38,384 bases of DNA from Candidatus Kaiserbacteria bacterium RIFCSPLOWO2_01_FULL_50_24 (GCA_001783335.1 MFLU01000003.1:1-38384), one strand, 5' to 3'; counted from the first letter of the stretch, positions 26,275 to 34,914 are shown. Notes: generated from the letters alone by a model not told the origin. Numbers and translations are program-made.

Positions 26275-26667
26275 ATGGACGCAACAACTATTTTTCTCGC
26301 ACAGGCGTTTGGTGTGTACTTTATTATTGTCGGTGTAATCGCGCTTATTCGCCGCGAGTCGTTGGTGCGCCTGTTTGCGTCACTGCCGAGCCATTCGCCT
26401 GCACTCTATGCGTTTGCGCTCGTTGAGCTTTTTGCAGGTATCGTGCTCGTAATTGTATATCCAACGGTTGAACTCAGCGTTTCCGGCATTATCTCTCTTA
26501 TTGGCTATATGCTAGCAGTAGAAAGCATCGTGTATCTGATAGCACCGTTTCGCATGGTGCGGCGTATGTTTGCAAAGTTCAATCAGGACAAGTGGTATCT
26601 TATCGGTGGTGTTGTGAGCGTCGCCCTTGGCGCATATCTTGCCGGTAACGGTTTTGGTTTTCTCTAG
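26275..26667 (+). CDS. Hypothetical integral membrane protein
   Basis: 130 aa with about four TM segments. Confidence 0.65.
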   Translation: MDATTIFLAQAFGVYFIIVGVIALIRRESLVRLFASLPSHSPALYAFALVELFAGIVLVIVYPTVELSVSGIISLIGYMLAVESIVYLIAPFRMVRRMFAKFNQDKWYLIGGVVSVALGAYLAGNGFGFL

Positions 26668-26690
26668 AACCATTTGTCCTTGTCCACAGG

Positions 26691-26725
26691 CGCGTTTTGG
26701 CGAGCTTGCCTAAACGCGTCTTTTT
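26691..26725 (+). terminator. Intrinsic terminator after 26275..26667
   Basis: cgcgttt-tggcgagcttgcct-aaacgcg followed by TCTTTTT. Confidence 0.65.
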
Positions 26726-26738
26726 GGTATGCTTATGT

Positions 26739-27785
26739 ATGGGTGTAAAAATTTCTCCTCACATTCATTTTTCATTTGATGATGTCCTTATTCGCCCGAT
26801 GCGGAGCTTCATTGAGCCGCGAGAGGTATCGCTTGCCACCACCATCGCAGGTGGTTTTTCGGTACCGACACCATATCTTTCCGCCGCGATGGATCGCGTG
26901 ACAGACGCACGTTTTGCGATTGCGCTTGCTCGTGCCGGAGGGGTTGGGGTTTTACATCGCAACTGCACGTTAGCCGAAGAAGTGCACATGGTGCGCGTGT
27001 GTAAAAAAGCGGGAGTCAATGTTGGCGCGGCATGCGGGCCGTTTGACGCCGCGCGCGCCGAGGCGCTCGTCAAAGCCGGTGCCGACCTTCTTGTTGTTGA
27101 CTGCGCGCACGGGCATAACATGAAGGTTGTAGCGGCGGCGCGCGTTATTAAAAAAAGGATAGGTAAGGTTCCGCTTGTTGTTGGCAACATAGTGACAAGC
27201 GAAGCAGTGCGCGATTTGCGAGGCGTTGCTGATGCGGTGAAGGTAGGCGTGGGCCCCGGTTCAATTTGCACGACACGTCTCGTCTCAGGTGTTGGTGTGC
27301 CGCAACTCTCCGCAATTATTGAAGTGGCACCAATTGCACACGGGCTCAATATGCGCGTCATTGCAGACGGTGGCATGCGTTCCTCGAGCGACATTGCAAA
27401 GGCGCTCGCGGCGGGAGCGAATGCCGTGATGCTCGGGAATCTCTTTGCGGGAGCGCGAGAGGCGCCGGGAAAAGTCATTGTGCGTGGCGGGAAAAAGTAT
27501 AAAGAATATCGCGGCATGGGCTCGCGTTCTGTTCTGCGCGAGCGTCATTCTTCTGATAGGTATTTCGCAGATGGTCGCAAGCTTGCACCCGAAGGAATAG
27601 AGGGATACGTGCCGTGCGTTGGCTCCGTTGCTGATGTTGTTGGGGAGCTCGTCTCCGGCGTGCAGGTAGCATTCGGTTACGTTGGTGCAAAAGATATTTC
27701 TACATTCCAAAAGAAAGCCCGTTTCCTACGCGTCACAGAGTCGGTACAATACGAGAGTGCTCCGCATTCACTTGTTTTTTCATAA
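26739..27785 (+). CDS. IMP dehydrogenase family protein lacking CBS domains
   Basis: DDVLIRP, AGADLLVVDCAHGHN, VKVGVGPGSICTTRLVSGVGVPQLSAI, VIADGGMRSSSDIAKALAAGANAVMLGNL, YRGMGSRSVL, APEGIEGYVPCVG. Confidence 0.9.
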   Translation: MGVKISPHIHFSFDDVLIRPMRSFIEPREVSLATTIAGGFSVPTPYLSAAMDRVTDARFAIALARAGGVGVLHRNCTLAEEVHMVRVCKKAGVNVGAACGPFDAARAEALVKAGADLLVVDCAHGHNMKVVAAARVIKKRIGKVPLVVGNIVTSEAVRDLRGVADAVKVGVGPGSICTTRLVSGVGVPQLSAIIEVAPIAHGLNMRVIADGGMRSSSDIAKALAAGANAVMLGNLFAGAREAPGKVIVRGGKKYKEYRGMGSRSVLRERHSSDRYFADGRKLAPEGIEGYVPCVGSVADVVGELVSGVQVAFGYVGAKDISTFQKKARFLRVTESVQYESAPHSLVFS

Positions 27786-27793
27786 ACCCATAC

Positions 27794-27816
27794 TTGCAAA
27801 GGAGAGTCCTTTGCAA
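27794..27816. repeat. Perfect hairpin downstream of the IMPDH gene, 10-bp arms, possible weak terminator
   Basis: ttgcaaagga-gag-tcctttgcaa. Confidence 0.7.
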
Positions 27817-27836
27817 TCAATTTCTATGAAAAAATG

Positions 27837-27862
27837 CCCCGCCACGCAAAACCGTGACGGGG
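27837..27862 (-). terminator. Intrinsic terminator of the 27873..29033 gene
   Basis: Minus strand ccccg...cgggg hairpin followed by CATTTTTTC. Confidence 0.7.
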
Positions 27863-27872
27863 TTCTAAAATA

Positions 27873-29033
27873 CTAAGCGGCAGGGCGGAGTTTCTCAATA
27901 TAGCCACGCGTTATCCTGTTTATAACCTCTGATGGCGCTTCGTCGAAGAAGTCGCTTTCTTTGTATACGTGACGTAGTATATCCGTAATTCGGTGTAGCT
28001 CGTCCGCGGATTTCTTTCCGGTAGCGTTGCATACAACGTCTATTGCACCGCCAGCGTTTGCTACTTCCGCCGGCGCATAGATGATGCCGGCCCTATAGAG
28101 GCGAATGCCGTCAAAGGCCTCTGCGAGCGGATTGTTGGCAGAGCCGACGATCATGTTCGTGCTAGAACGCATGTTTGAAATGGTGCGAGAATTTAAAATA
28201 CCTCCCTTGGCACACGGCATAAATATTCGCGCTTTCACGCCGTATATCGCGTCTGGCTCCACCACTCTTATGATGTCACCGTCCAAGCGGCGTGCCCGTT
28301 CTATCGATTGGGCATTGGTGTCTGCGATAGTGATATGCCGCACCCCTCTCTCCAGGAGCCGACTTAGAAGTGCAAATCCAACATTGCCGATCCCCTGGAG
28401 CGCGAAGGTCTGCTTTTCATATAACGCGGCGACATCATCTCCATCGTCGCCATACATGCGCCACGTTTCCTCCAGCGCTAGAAGCACTCCATCTGCGGTG
28501 ACTGGAGACGGGTCGGTACCATCTCTGTGGCCGATAACGAGTCCTCTTGGCGCGTAGCATGCGATATACTCAAGGTCTTCTCGCGTCATTCCCATATCAA
28601 ATGACGTAAGATAGGTATTGATACGAGCGAGAATTTCTTCCGCGAACGCACGCCATAATTCCTGACGGACCTCGTTCACCCTCACGTCGCCAAGCACTTC
28701 GGGAACGTTGTGGGTGAAGACGACCGTCTTTCCACCTCCGAGCGCGAGCTTGGAGTCGCCGAATATTGCGGCGAATTTCTGGCTCATCATTGACGATAGC
28801 AACATGCCAACGGAAAACGACGCATGGTCGCTCCCGTTCGGCAGAGTAATACGACATCCGCCACCGGATTCCAACGTCGCGCCGTCGATTGTCTGCAATC
28901 CCGCGCTCCTGCGATGAATAAACGTAGCAAGCGCCACTTTATTGTCTTCGGTCACGAGTCCGTGGACGACGTGTCCATCGTATTCCTCAAAGCTCCCGCA
29001 CTGGTCGGTGAGATTCGCATACTGGAGTTTCAT
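27873..29033 (-). CDS. Leucine/valine/glutamate dehydrogenase-type amino-acid dehydrogenase
   Basis: LALGGGKTVV, DPSPVTADGVLLALEETWR, FALQGIGNVGFALLSRLLERGVRHITIADTNAQS, EVANAGGAIDV. Confidence 0.85.
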   Translation of the reverse strand: MKLQYANLTDQCGSFEEYDGHVVHGLVTEDNKVALATFIHRRSAGLQTIDGATLESGGGCRITLPNGSDHASFSVGMLLSSMMSQKFAAIFGDSKLALGGGKTVVFTHNVPEVLGDVRVNEVRQELWRAFAEEILARINTYLTSFDMGMTREDLEYIACYAPRGLVIGHRDGTDPSPVTADGVLLALEETWRMYGDDGDDVAALYEKQTFALQGIGNVGFALLSRLLERGVRHITIADTNAQSIERARRLDGDIIRVVEPDAIYGVKARIFMPCAKGGILNSRTISNMRSSTNMIVGSANNPLAEAFDGIRLYRAGIIYAPAEVANAGGAIDVVCNATGKKSADELHRITDILRHVYKESDFFDEAPSEVINRITRGYIEKLRPAA

Positions 29034-29259
29034 TTTTACCTCCTGTGCCTATCTGTTATTCACCCTACTCTTTCTATGTCTGACTGCAAGCCCCCATTTA
29101 AGTAGTCATATTTCTCGGCTCTGTAAAGCCACAAAAACACCTCCTCGTTATCCACTGGCATAGCTTGCGCTAGAGTCTGCGGCCCTCTGGCAGGGGTATA
29201 CTGATAGTACAAACGGTCGATACGTTATTTTCATTTTTAATTACCCGCATCAGAAAACT

Positions 29260-29481
29260 ATGAAAGTATTACACATGCTTGCCCACATTCTTGTCCTTGT
29301 CGGTGGTCTCAACTGGGGACTCTCGGCCCTTGGCATTAATGCGGTCAATCTTATCCTAGAAGGTTTTCCGGCTGTAGAGTCAATCGTCTACATCTTAGTC
29401 GGTCTCTCCGCGGTGTACCTTTTGGTTACCACAAAAGAGTGGAGGGGTGGTTCCTCGGCGTCAGTTGGAGGAGCGATGTAG
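29260..29481 (+). CDS. DUF378-family small membrane protein
   Basis: HILVLVGGLNWGLSALGINAVNLIL...ESIVYILVGLSAVYLL. Confidence 0.88.
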   Translation: MKVLHMLAHILVLVGGLNWGLSALGINAVNLILEGFPAVESIVYILVGLSAVYLLVTTKEWRGGSSASVGGAM

Positions 29482-29545
29482 CATCTCTAATCGGCTCCGT
29501 TTCAGCAGTATCGACTTTCGACTTGACGAAAACTCCGTGCGCACA

Positions 29546-29716
29546 CAAACAATCCCGGTTCGCCCGCACACTTACTTTGGCATCATTCTGCTTTTGCAAC
29601 ATAGACAGTGTTTGACCTCGCGCTATCTCATAAAAAATCGTTCTACCGATATAGTCCGGTCGGCAGAATAAAAACCAATGCCAAAGTAAGTGTGCGGGTT
29701 TGCCCGGGATTGTTTG
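29546..29716. repeat. Structured inverted-repeat element B (13+21-bp arms, 94-nt interior with secondary stem)
   Basis: caaacaatcccgg ttcg cccgcacacttactttggcat ... atgccaaagtaagtgtgcggg tttgc ccgggattgtttg; inner attctgc/gcagaat. Confidence 0.9.
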
Positions 29717-29717
29717 C

Positions 29718-29723
29718 TACAAT
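29718..29723 (+). promoter_or_regulatory. Putative -10 box (TACAAT) of gdhA
   Basis: TACAAT 8 nt before ATG; adjoins the right arm of element B. Confidence 0.5.
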
Positions 29724-29731
29724 GAGCAGAT

Positions 29732-31102
29732 ATGTCCAACTCTCCATGGGAGCGCGCGCAGAAGTTAGTACAGAATGCAGCAGCGCTTGCGGAAACGTCA
29801 CCGCATCTTCTAGCGGCGCTGCTTGTGTCCGACCGTACCGTAGAAGTATCCATCCCCGTAGAAATGGATGACGGGAGCCAGCGCGTATTTCACGGGTACC
29901 GTGTACAGCACAACAATATACTCGGAGCATACAAAGGTGGCATTCGGTATCACGAGAGCGTAGATATGGAGGAGGTAAAAGCACTCGCGTTTCTCATGAC
30001 GATGAAGTGCGCAGTCATTAATATACCGTTTGGCGGCGGCAAGGGCGGCGTGCGCGTAGACCCAAAGAAACTTTCGGCGCGTGAGCTTGAAGAGCTTACG
30101 CGCGAGTTTACTCGGAAGCTTTCGCTCGTCATCGGCCCAACGTTGGATGTGCCGGCTCCCGACGTGAATACCAATCCGGAGATAATGCGGTGGATTGCAG
30201 ACGAATATAAAAAAACGGTCAGTAGCCAGAAGCCGATAATCGGTAGTGCAGAACAACATCCAGAAGCCGTTGTAACGGGGAAGCCACTAGACGCGGGCGG
30301 AAGTGAAGGGCGAACAGAGGCGACAGGACTCGGGGGTTCGTATGCGCTCCAAGCGTTTTTCAAAGAACACGGAGAAGACATCCGCGATAAAACCGTTGCA
30401 GTGCAGGGATTCGGGAATGTGGGGCGGTGGGCCGCAGAGTCGTTGCAAAAAATGGGCGCGAAGATCGCGGCGGTTTCCGACTCTCGCGGCGGCATCTATA
30501 TTCCAGACGGTATTCCGGATATTGCGGCGGTGTATAAGTGCAAGAAGGCTAGCGGACTCGTCGCGGGATGTTATTGCATTGGGAGCGTGTGCGACCAAGC
30601 GTCGAGCGAGGAAGTACTGAGGCCAGCAGGCCGAATGTGCGACATCAAAAATCGCGAAAAAATGCGCGGCCATAACATTACGCCGGAAGAAATTCTTACA
30701 CTGCCGGTTGATATATTGGTTCCGGCGGCGCTTGAAGATTCTTTGACAGCTGGAAACGCGGAAAAAGTGCAGGCGAAATATATTTTAGAACTTGCCAACA
30801 GTCCGACGACGGAAGAAGCGGATGCGATTTTTGAAAAAAGGGGTGTCACGATCATTCCCGACATTCTCGCAAACGCCGGTGGCGTCCTGGTCAGTTATTT
30901 TGAATGGTATCAAAATATGCATGGTGAGCGCTGGAGCAAATCGGACGTGTTTGAAAAATTACACGCTTCCGTGGAGACGGCAGTGACGGAAGTCTTTCGT
31001 ACGGCAAAGGACAAGAGGATTTCTTCCCGCACGGCGGCGTATGTGGTGGCATTGCGGCGATTAAGCAGCTCAGCAAACCCAGCACCTTTCCGACATCGCT
31101 GA
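29732..31102 (+). CDS. gdhA: Glutamate dehydrogenase (Glu/Leu/Phe/Val dehydrogenase family)
   Basis: GYRVQHNNILGAYKGGIRYHESVDMEEVKALAFLMTMKCAVINIPFGGGKGGVRVDPKKLS, VVTGKPLDAGGSEGR, VAVQGFGNVGRWAAESLQKMGAKI, ANSPTTEEAD. Confidence 0.95.
   Translation: MSNSPWERAQKLVQNAAALAETSPHLLAALLVSDRTVEVSIPVEMDDGSQRVFHGYRVQHNNILGAYKGGIRYHESVDMEEVKALAFLMTMKCAVINIPFGGGKGGVRVDPKKLSARELEELTREFTRKLSLVIGPTLDVPAPDVNTNPEIMRWIADEYKKTVSSQKPIIGSAEQHPEAVVTGKPLDAGGSEGRTEATGLGGSYALQAFFKEHGEDIRDKTVAVQGFGNVGRWAAESLQKMGAKIAAVSDSRGGIYIPDGIPDIAAVYKCKKASGLVAGCYCIGSVCDQASSEEVLRPAGRMCDIKNREKMRGHNITPEEILTLPVDILVPAALEDSLTAGNAEKVQAKYILELANSPTTEEADAIFEKRGVTIIPDILANAGGVLVSYFEWYQNMHGERWSKSDVFEKLHASVETAVTEVFRTAKDKRISSRTAAYVVALRRLSSSANPAPFRHR
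30598..30635 (+). repeat. 38-bp dispersed repeat, copy 2 (inside gdhA, in frame)
   Basis: Identical to 18220-18257; flanked by TGTGCGAC at 30588-30595 and 30636-30643. Confidence 0.97.
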
Positions 31103-31177
31103 TCATGTCATCCAGCACCAACGTTCGTAATTCACCGGACATGACAGGTGCTGGATAAAATTTTTTGAAAAAAAGGC

Positions 31178-31201
31178 GGCATCCCGATTTTTCGGGATGC
31201 C
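31178..31201 (-). terminator. Intrinsic terminator of the 31215..31781 gene
   Basis: ggcatcccg-attttt-cgggatgcc; minus strand continues GCCTTTTTTTC. Confidence 0.75.
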
Positions 31202-31214
31202 ACCACAATGCAAA

Positions 31215-31748
31215 TCAAACCTCAATCCCAAGCCGCTCGGCATCTTTCAGAAGAGAGCGTTTCTCCGCCCCCTCTCTGGCCACTTCTTCCGTGGCCCTTA
31301 TTTTCTTGGCTTTTGCGGCATCTTGGGCTGCAAAAATCTCGTCTTTGCGCGCAAGCACGCTCCCGAGGTCATTTTGCCAGGCAAGATTACTCACAAAACG
31401 CGAAACTTCGCACTCGTCGCTCGAAAAGTCGGCAACCTGCCAATAGACCGAGAGCACACACTTGCTTTGCGTGTCTTCACCCATGTCTCCACTCGGGTGA
31501 TGCCAAATGGTGAGTGTATTGCCACCCATTGCGGACTGCCCGAAACTCCCCAGAAAACTGAATGTATCGAATGGACGGAGTTCTTTGTCAATTGATGTAT
31601 GGAAGTTACCACGTAACTCGCGCTCGAGGACTTCGCCGTGCTCTGTCAAAAGCGCTAACACCGCAGGGACGAATCTATCCAGTGCTGCCTTTCGTTCGGC
31701 AATGCGCCGATCGAGCTCTTCATCATTCAATAGTTTAATGGATTGCAT
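31215..31748 (-). CDS. Hypothetical protein
   Basis: Coding-like ORF (track 31215..31781) with same-strand terminator; start at MQSIKLLN assumed. Confidence 0.65.
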   Translation of the reverse strand: MQSIKLLNDEELDRRIAERKAALDRFVPAVLALLTEHGEVLERELRGNFHTSIDKELRPFDTFSFLGSFGQSAMGGNTLTIWHHPSGDMGEDTQSKCVLSVYWQVADFSSDECEVSRFVSNLAWQNDLGSVLARKDEIFAAQDAAKAKKIRATEEVAREGAEKRSLLKDAERLGIEV

Positions 31749-31847
31749 CGTCTTCCTCCCTCTTTCACTGCCCATGAGCATACGTCATCTTGGTTCACTA
31801 CGCAAGAACTCTGTACAACATGACAAAAAAGTGCTTAAATTCTTTTT

Positions 31848-33068
31848 ATGAGTTACACTCCTCCCCAAAAGATTCTCGCGAAGTATGCTGATGTTCTGGT
31901 GAATTTCGCGCTCGGTGGCGGGAAGGGGATTAAGAGGGGCGATGTGGTGCGCGTAACGGCGCACGAGTCGGCGAAGCCGCTTTTTCACGAAATCTGCAAC
32001 GCCGTGGTGGATGCGGGCGGACATGTGCTCTCACATTATCTGCCGGACGAAACACGACATAAAAGTACCAGTCGCCATTTTTTTGAATGCGCGCGCGACC
32101 ACCAGCTTGACTACTTTCCAAAATTGCACATGCGCGGTCTTACGCACGAAATTGACCACACCGTCTCCATAATTTCAGAAAACGATCCATACGTTTTGCG
32201 CGGTATTGACCCTAAGAAAATTATGCGCCGCGGCGTTGCCATGAAGCGTTTCCGCGACTGGCTTGATGATAAGGAGCGCAAGGGGAAATTCACGTGGACT
32301 TTGGCGCTCTACGGCACGCGCCCGATGGCGAAGGAAGCAGGACTCACAGAGCGTGAATTTTGGAACCAGATAATCAAAGCGTGTTTCTTAGACGAAAAAT
32401 ACCCGATCGCAAAATGGAAAGATACATACAAGCGGCTGGAGGTGTATAGAAAAAAGTTGAACAAACTTATGCCACACACTGAGCGTATTCATGTTAAAGG
32501 CGCTGATGTTGATTTGTGGATTACGCCTGGAGAGAAGCGTCAATGGCTTGGCGGGAGTGGTCGGAATATTCCGAGTTTTGAATTGTTCACGAGTCCCGAC
32601 TGGCGTGGTACCTCTGGCTGGATACGCTTTAATCAACCGCTCTATCGCTATGGCGATAAAATAACCGGCATCCAATTGTGGTTTGTGAACGGACGCGTCG
32701 TGAAGTCCAAGGCAAAGACGAACGAGAAGTTATTGAAGCACATGATTGCAACGAAGGGCGCGGACAAGGTGGGGGAGTATTCGCTTACCGATAAGCGTTT
32801 CTCGCACATCACGAAATTCATGGCGGATACGCTTTTTGATGAGAATATGGGCGGGCCGGAAGGAAACACACATCTTGCGCTCGGAGCTTCCTATAAAGAA
32901 GCATATGCGGGCGACATTTCCAAACTTCCTAAAAAGCAATTTGCGGCACTCGGCTTCAACGACTCCTCGGTGCACACGGACATCATTTCCACAACGCGCC
33001 GCACCGTTACGGCGCATCTGAAGGGTGGGAAGCCAAAAATTATTTATGAAAACGGGAAGTTCGTCTGA
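31848..33068 (+). CDS. M29-family aminopeptidase (thermophilic metalloprotease family)
   Basis: GDVVRVTAHESAKPLFHEICNAVVDAGGHV, NIPSFELFTSPDWRGTSGWIRFNQPLYRYGDKITGIQLWFVNGRVV, NTHLALGASYKEAYAGD. Confidence 0.85.
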   Translation: MSYTPPQKILAKYADVLVNFALGGGKGIKRGDVVRVTAHESAKPLFHEICNAVVDAGGHVLSHYLPDETRHKSTSRHFFECARDHQLDYFPKLHMRGLTHEIDHTVSIISENDPYVLRGIDPKKIMRRGVAMKRFRDWLDDKERKGKFTWTLALYGTRPMAKEAGLTEREFWNQIIKACFLDEKYPIAKWKDTYKRLEVYRKKLNKLMPHTERIHVKGADVDLWITPGEKRQWLGGSGRNIPSFELFTSPDWRGTSGWIRFNQPLYRYGDKITGIQLWFVNGRVVKSKAKTNEKLLKHMIATKGADKVGEYSLTDKRFSHITKFMADTLFDENMGGPEGNTHLALGASYKEAYAGDISKLPKKQFAALGFNDSSVHTDIISTTRRTVTAHLKGGKPKIIYENGKFV

Positions 33069-33201
33069 CATGAAGTTAAAAAGTAAAAATGAAAAAGTAA
33101 AAAGTGCAGTTAAAAAGTAAAAACCATTCAACATAGATGAACATTGAGTTCACTTTTGAGTTTTTCATTGTCGTTTTTCATTTTTAGATTTAAGATTTTA
33201 A
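33069..33201. repeat. Low-complexity imperfect inverted repeat (gtaaaaa / tttttcat words)
   Basis: gttaaaaagtaaaaatgaaaaagtaaaaagtgcagttaaaaagtaaaaa ... ttcacttttgagtttttcattgtcgtttttcattttt. Confidence 0.75.
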
Positions 33202-33241
33202 TTAAGTAACGAGCGAAGGCTTTCAAACATACTCTAGGAAT

Positions 33242-33877
33242 ATGGTTAAAACTATTTATTTAATGCGTCACGGCGAGAGTGAAGATAATGTTGTTGACGA
33301 TAATGCTCTAAAGGGATCCTCCGCGCTTCTGACGGAGCGCGGCCGAGAGCAGGCGCGATTCGTTGCGCGTCGGTGCGCCGAGCTCGATATTGATGTTGTT
33401 ATAGGAAGTACGTATCCCCGCGCGAAGGAAACCGCAGACATAATCAACGAGCGCATAAAGAAACCCATTGAATATACTGACATATTCGTTGAGCGGATGA
33501 ATCCATCTGAATGGTATGGCAAAAAGAAAGAAGGAGCCAAGCGCCTCCATGCGCTTGATAGCAGCTTGCATATCTCAGGATTCCAGCATTCAGACGAAGA
33601 AACTGCTGAAGAGTTACTGGCGCGTACGGAAAAGGCGCTCAAATATCTTGAAGACCGACCAGAAAGCAACATTCTCCTCGTATCACACGCGATGTTTTTG
33701 CGCGCATTCATGGCGCGGATACTTTTCCGCGAAGATGTGACAATACGTGAAATCGCGCAATGCGTGCGCGTTATGAAATTAGCAAATACAGGCCTCTCAA
33801 TACTCCAGCATAATCAAGACGACCCATATGGCCCGTGGCGTCTCGTGTGCTGGAATGACCACGCGCATCTCGGATAG
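33242..33877 (+). CDS. Histidine phosphatase (phosphoglycerate mutase-like) family protein
   Basis: IYLMRHGESEDN, LTERGREQARFVARR, GSTYPRAKETADII, VSHAMFLRAFMAR. Confidence 0.88.
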   Translation: MVKTIYLMRHGESEDNVVDDNALKGSSALLTERGREQARFVARRCAELDIDVVIGSTYPRAKETADIINERIKKPIEYTDIFVERMNPSEWYGKKKEGAKRLHALDSSLHISGFQHSDEETAEELLARTEKALKYLEDRPESNILLVSHAMFLRAFMARILFREDVTIREIAQCVRVMKLANTGLSILQHNQDDPYGPWRLVCWNDHAHLG

Positions 33878-34034
33878 AGCATGTTCTGAAACTGTTTTCC
33901 CGGAGCGAGGAGGTGTGCCTCTTCGGGGTCTCTCGCAGACTGACGAGTCGAGAGTGAGCGCTGGGCTAGCAAGCCCAGACAGCGACCCCGAAGAGGCACG
34001 CCTCACGAAGCGAAGGGTTTTCAGACATGCTCTA
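33875..34034. repeat. ~160-bp imperfect inverted-repeat element between convergent genes
   Basis: Ends tagagcatg...catgctcta; inner arms gtgcctcttcggggtc (33915-33930)/gaccccgaagaggcac (33984-33999); core holds ctctcg..cgagag and ctgggct-agca-agcccag hairpins. Confidence 0.9.
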
Positions 34035-34842
34035 GAGCTTGTGTCACGGTCGCTGTCTCCTCTTGTTCGCCGTCATGTTCTTCATGCGGCATGAGCGTTA
34101 TAACGCCGAACATGAGCACTGCGCCAAGAAGCGCGGCCACAATGTGAACAAAAAGATATCCGTGCGCGCGTATGGACACGAATGCATTTGGAAGAAGGTC
34201 GCGGACGACAAGCGAAAGGAATCCGCCGGCGGCGAGACCCGCGAGAATCGCGAGGAGTCCATCAAACGATGCAAGTACAAGCGCGAGCACGACGCCCACA
34301 AGAATGGTGGACGATGCGATGAAATTGAGCGTGAGCGTTTTTTTTGTTGTGTAGCCGGCCTCTTTTAATACGAAGAACTCCGATATTTCTTGCACAAGCT
34401 CGTGGAGAAGTATGCCGACGGTGGCGGCAAGACCGATGGTCCAGTCAATAAAAAACGCGGGGACGATAATAAATCCGTCTGTTATGTTGTGTATCGCATC
34501 CGAGAAAAGCACGCGACGGCCATCTATTTCAGAATGCGCGTGGTCGGCGGGCATCTCATGGTGGTGATGCTCTTGGTGCGGCAGTGCGTGGTGGATTATT
34601 TCAAGAATAATCGCGCCGGCGATAATAGAGCCCGCCACAATCGCGACTGACTCGCTTTCATGCACTGATTCTATCACAAGGTGATAGGCAAGGATGGTTA
34701 AAACGCCCGCAGAGAATGTGGCGAGGTAGGTGAGGTTGCGGTTCATCCATGCACCAAAAACGTGTACGGTACATATGACACCCGAAAGCGAGATGAGCAT
34801 GACACTAAGGGCGGCAAGTATGGAGAGAATGATTGGTGACAT
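34021..34842 (-). CDS. ZIP-family metal transporter
   Basis: HHALPHQEHHHHEMPADHAH loop, LFSDAIHNITDGFIIVPAF, GILLHELVQEISEFFVLKEAGYTTKK. Confidence 0.9.
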   Translation of the reverse strand: MSPIILSILAALSVMLISLSGVICTVHVFGAWMNRNLTYLATFSAGVLTILAYHLVIESVHESESVAIVAGSIIAGAIILEIIHHALPHQEHHHHEMPADHAHSEIDGRRVLFSDAIHNITDGFIIVPAFFIDWTIGLAATVGILLHELVQEISEFFVLKEAGYTTKKTLTLNFIASSTILVGVVLALVLASFDGLLAILAGLAAGGFLSLVVRDLLPNAFVSIRAHGYLFVHIVAALLGAVLMFGVITLMPHEEHDGEQEETATVTQALEHV

Positions 34843-34864
34843 GTAATCTACCTTACTCTACCTT

Positions 34865-34896
34865 ATTCACTAACGCAACTTGTTGCGTTAGTGAAT
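34865..34896. promoter_or_regulatory. 32-bp palindrome (15-bp perfect arms) in the ZIP/Fur-family intergenic region, candidate operator
   Basis: attcactaacgcaac-tt-gttgcgttagtgaat; covers the putative -35 (TTGTTG, 34880-34885) of the regulator. Confidence 0.75.
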
Positions 34897-34914
34897 GAGT
34901 GGTACAATAGAAAG

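Noticed and set aside
26765-27517. 250-aa minus ORF opposite the IMPDH gene
   Set aside because: Ala/Ser/Thr-rich shadow of a strongly conserved gene.
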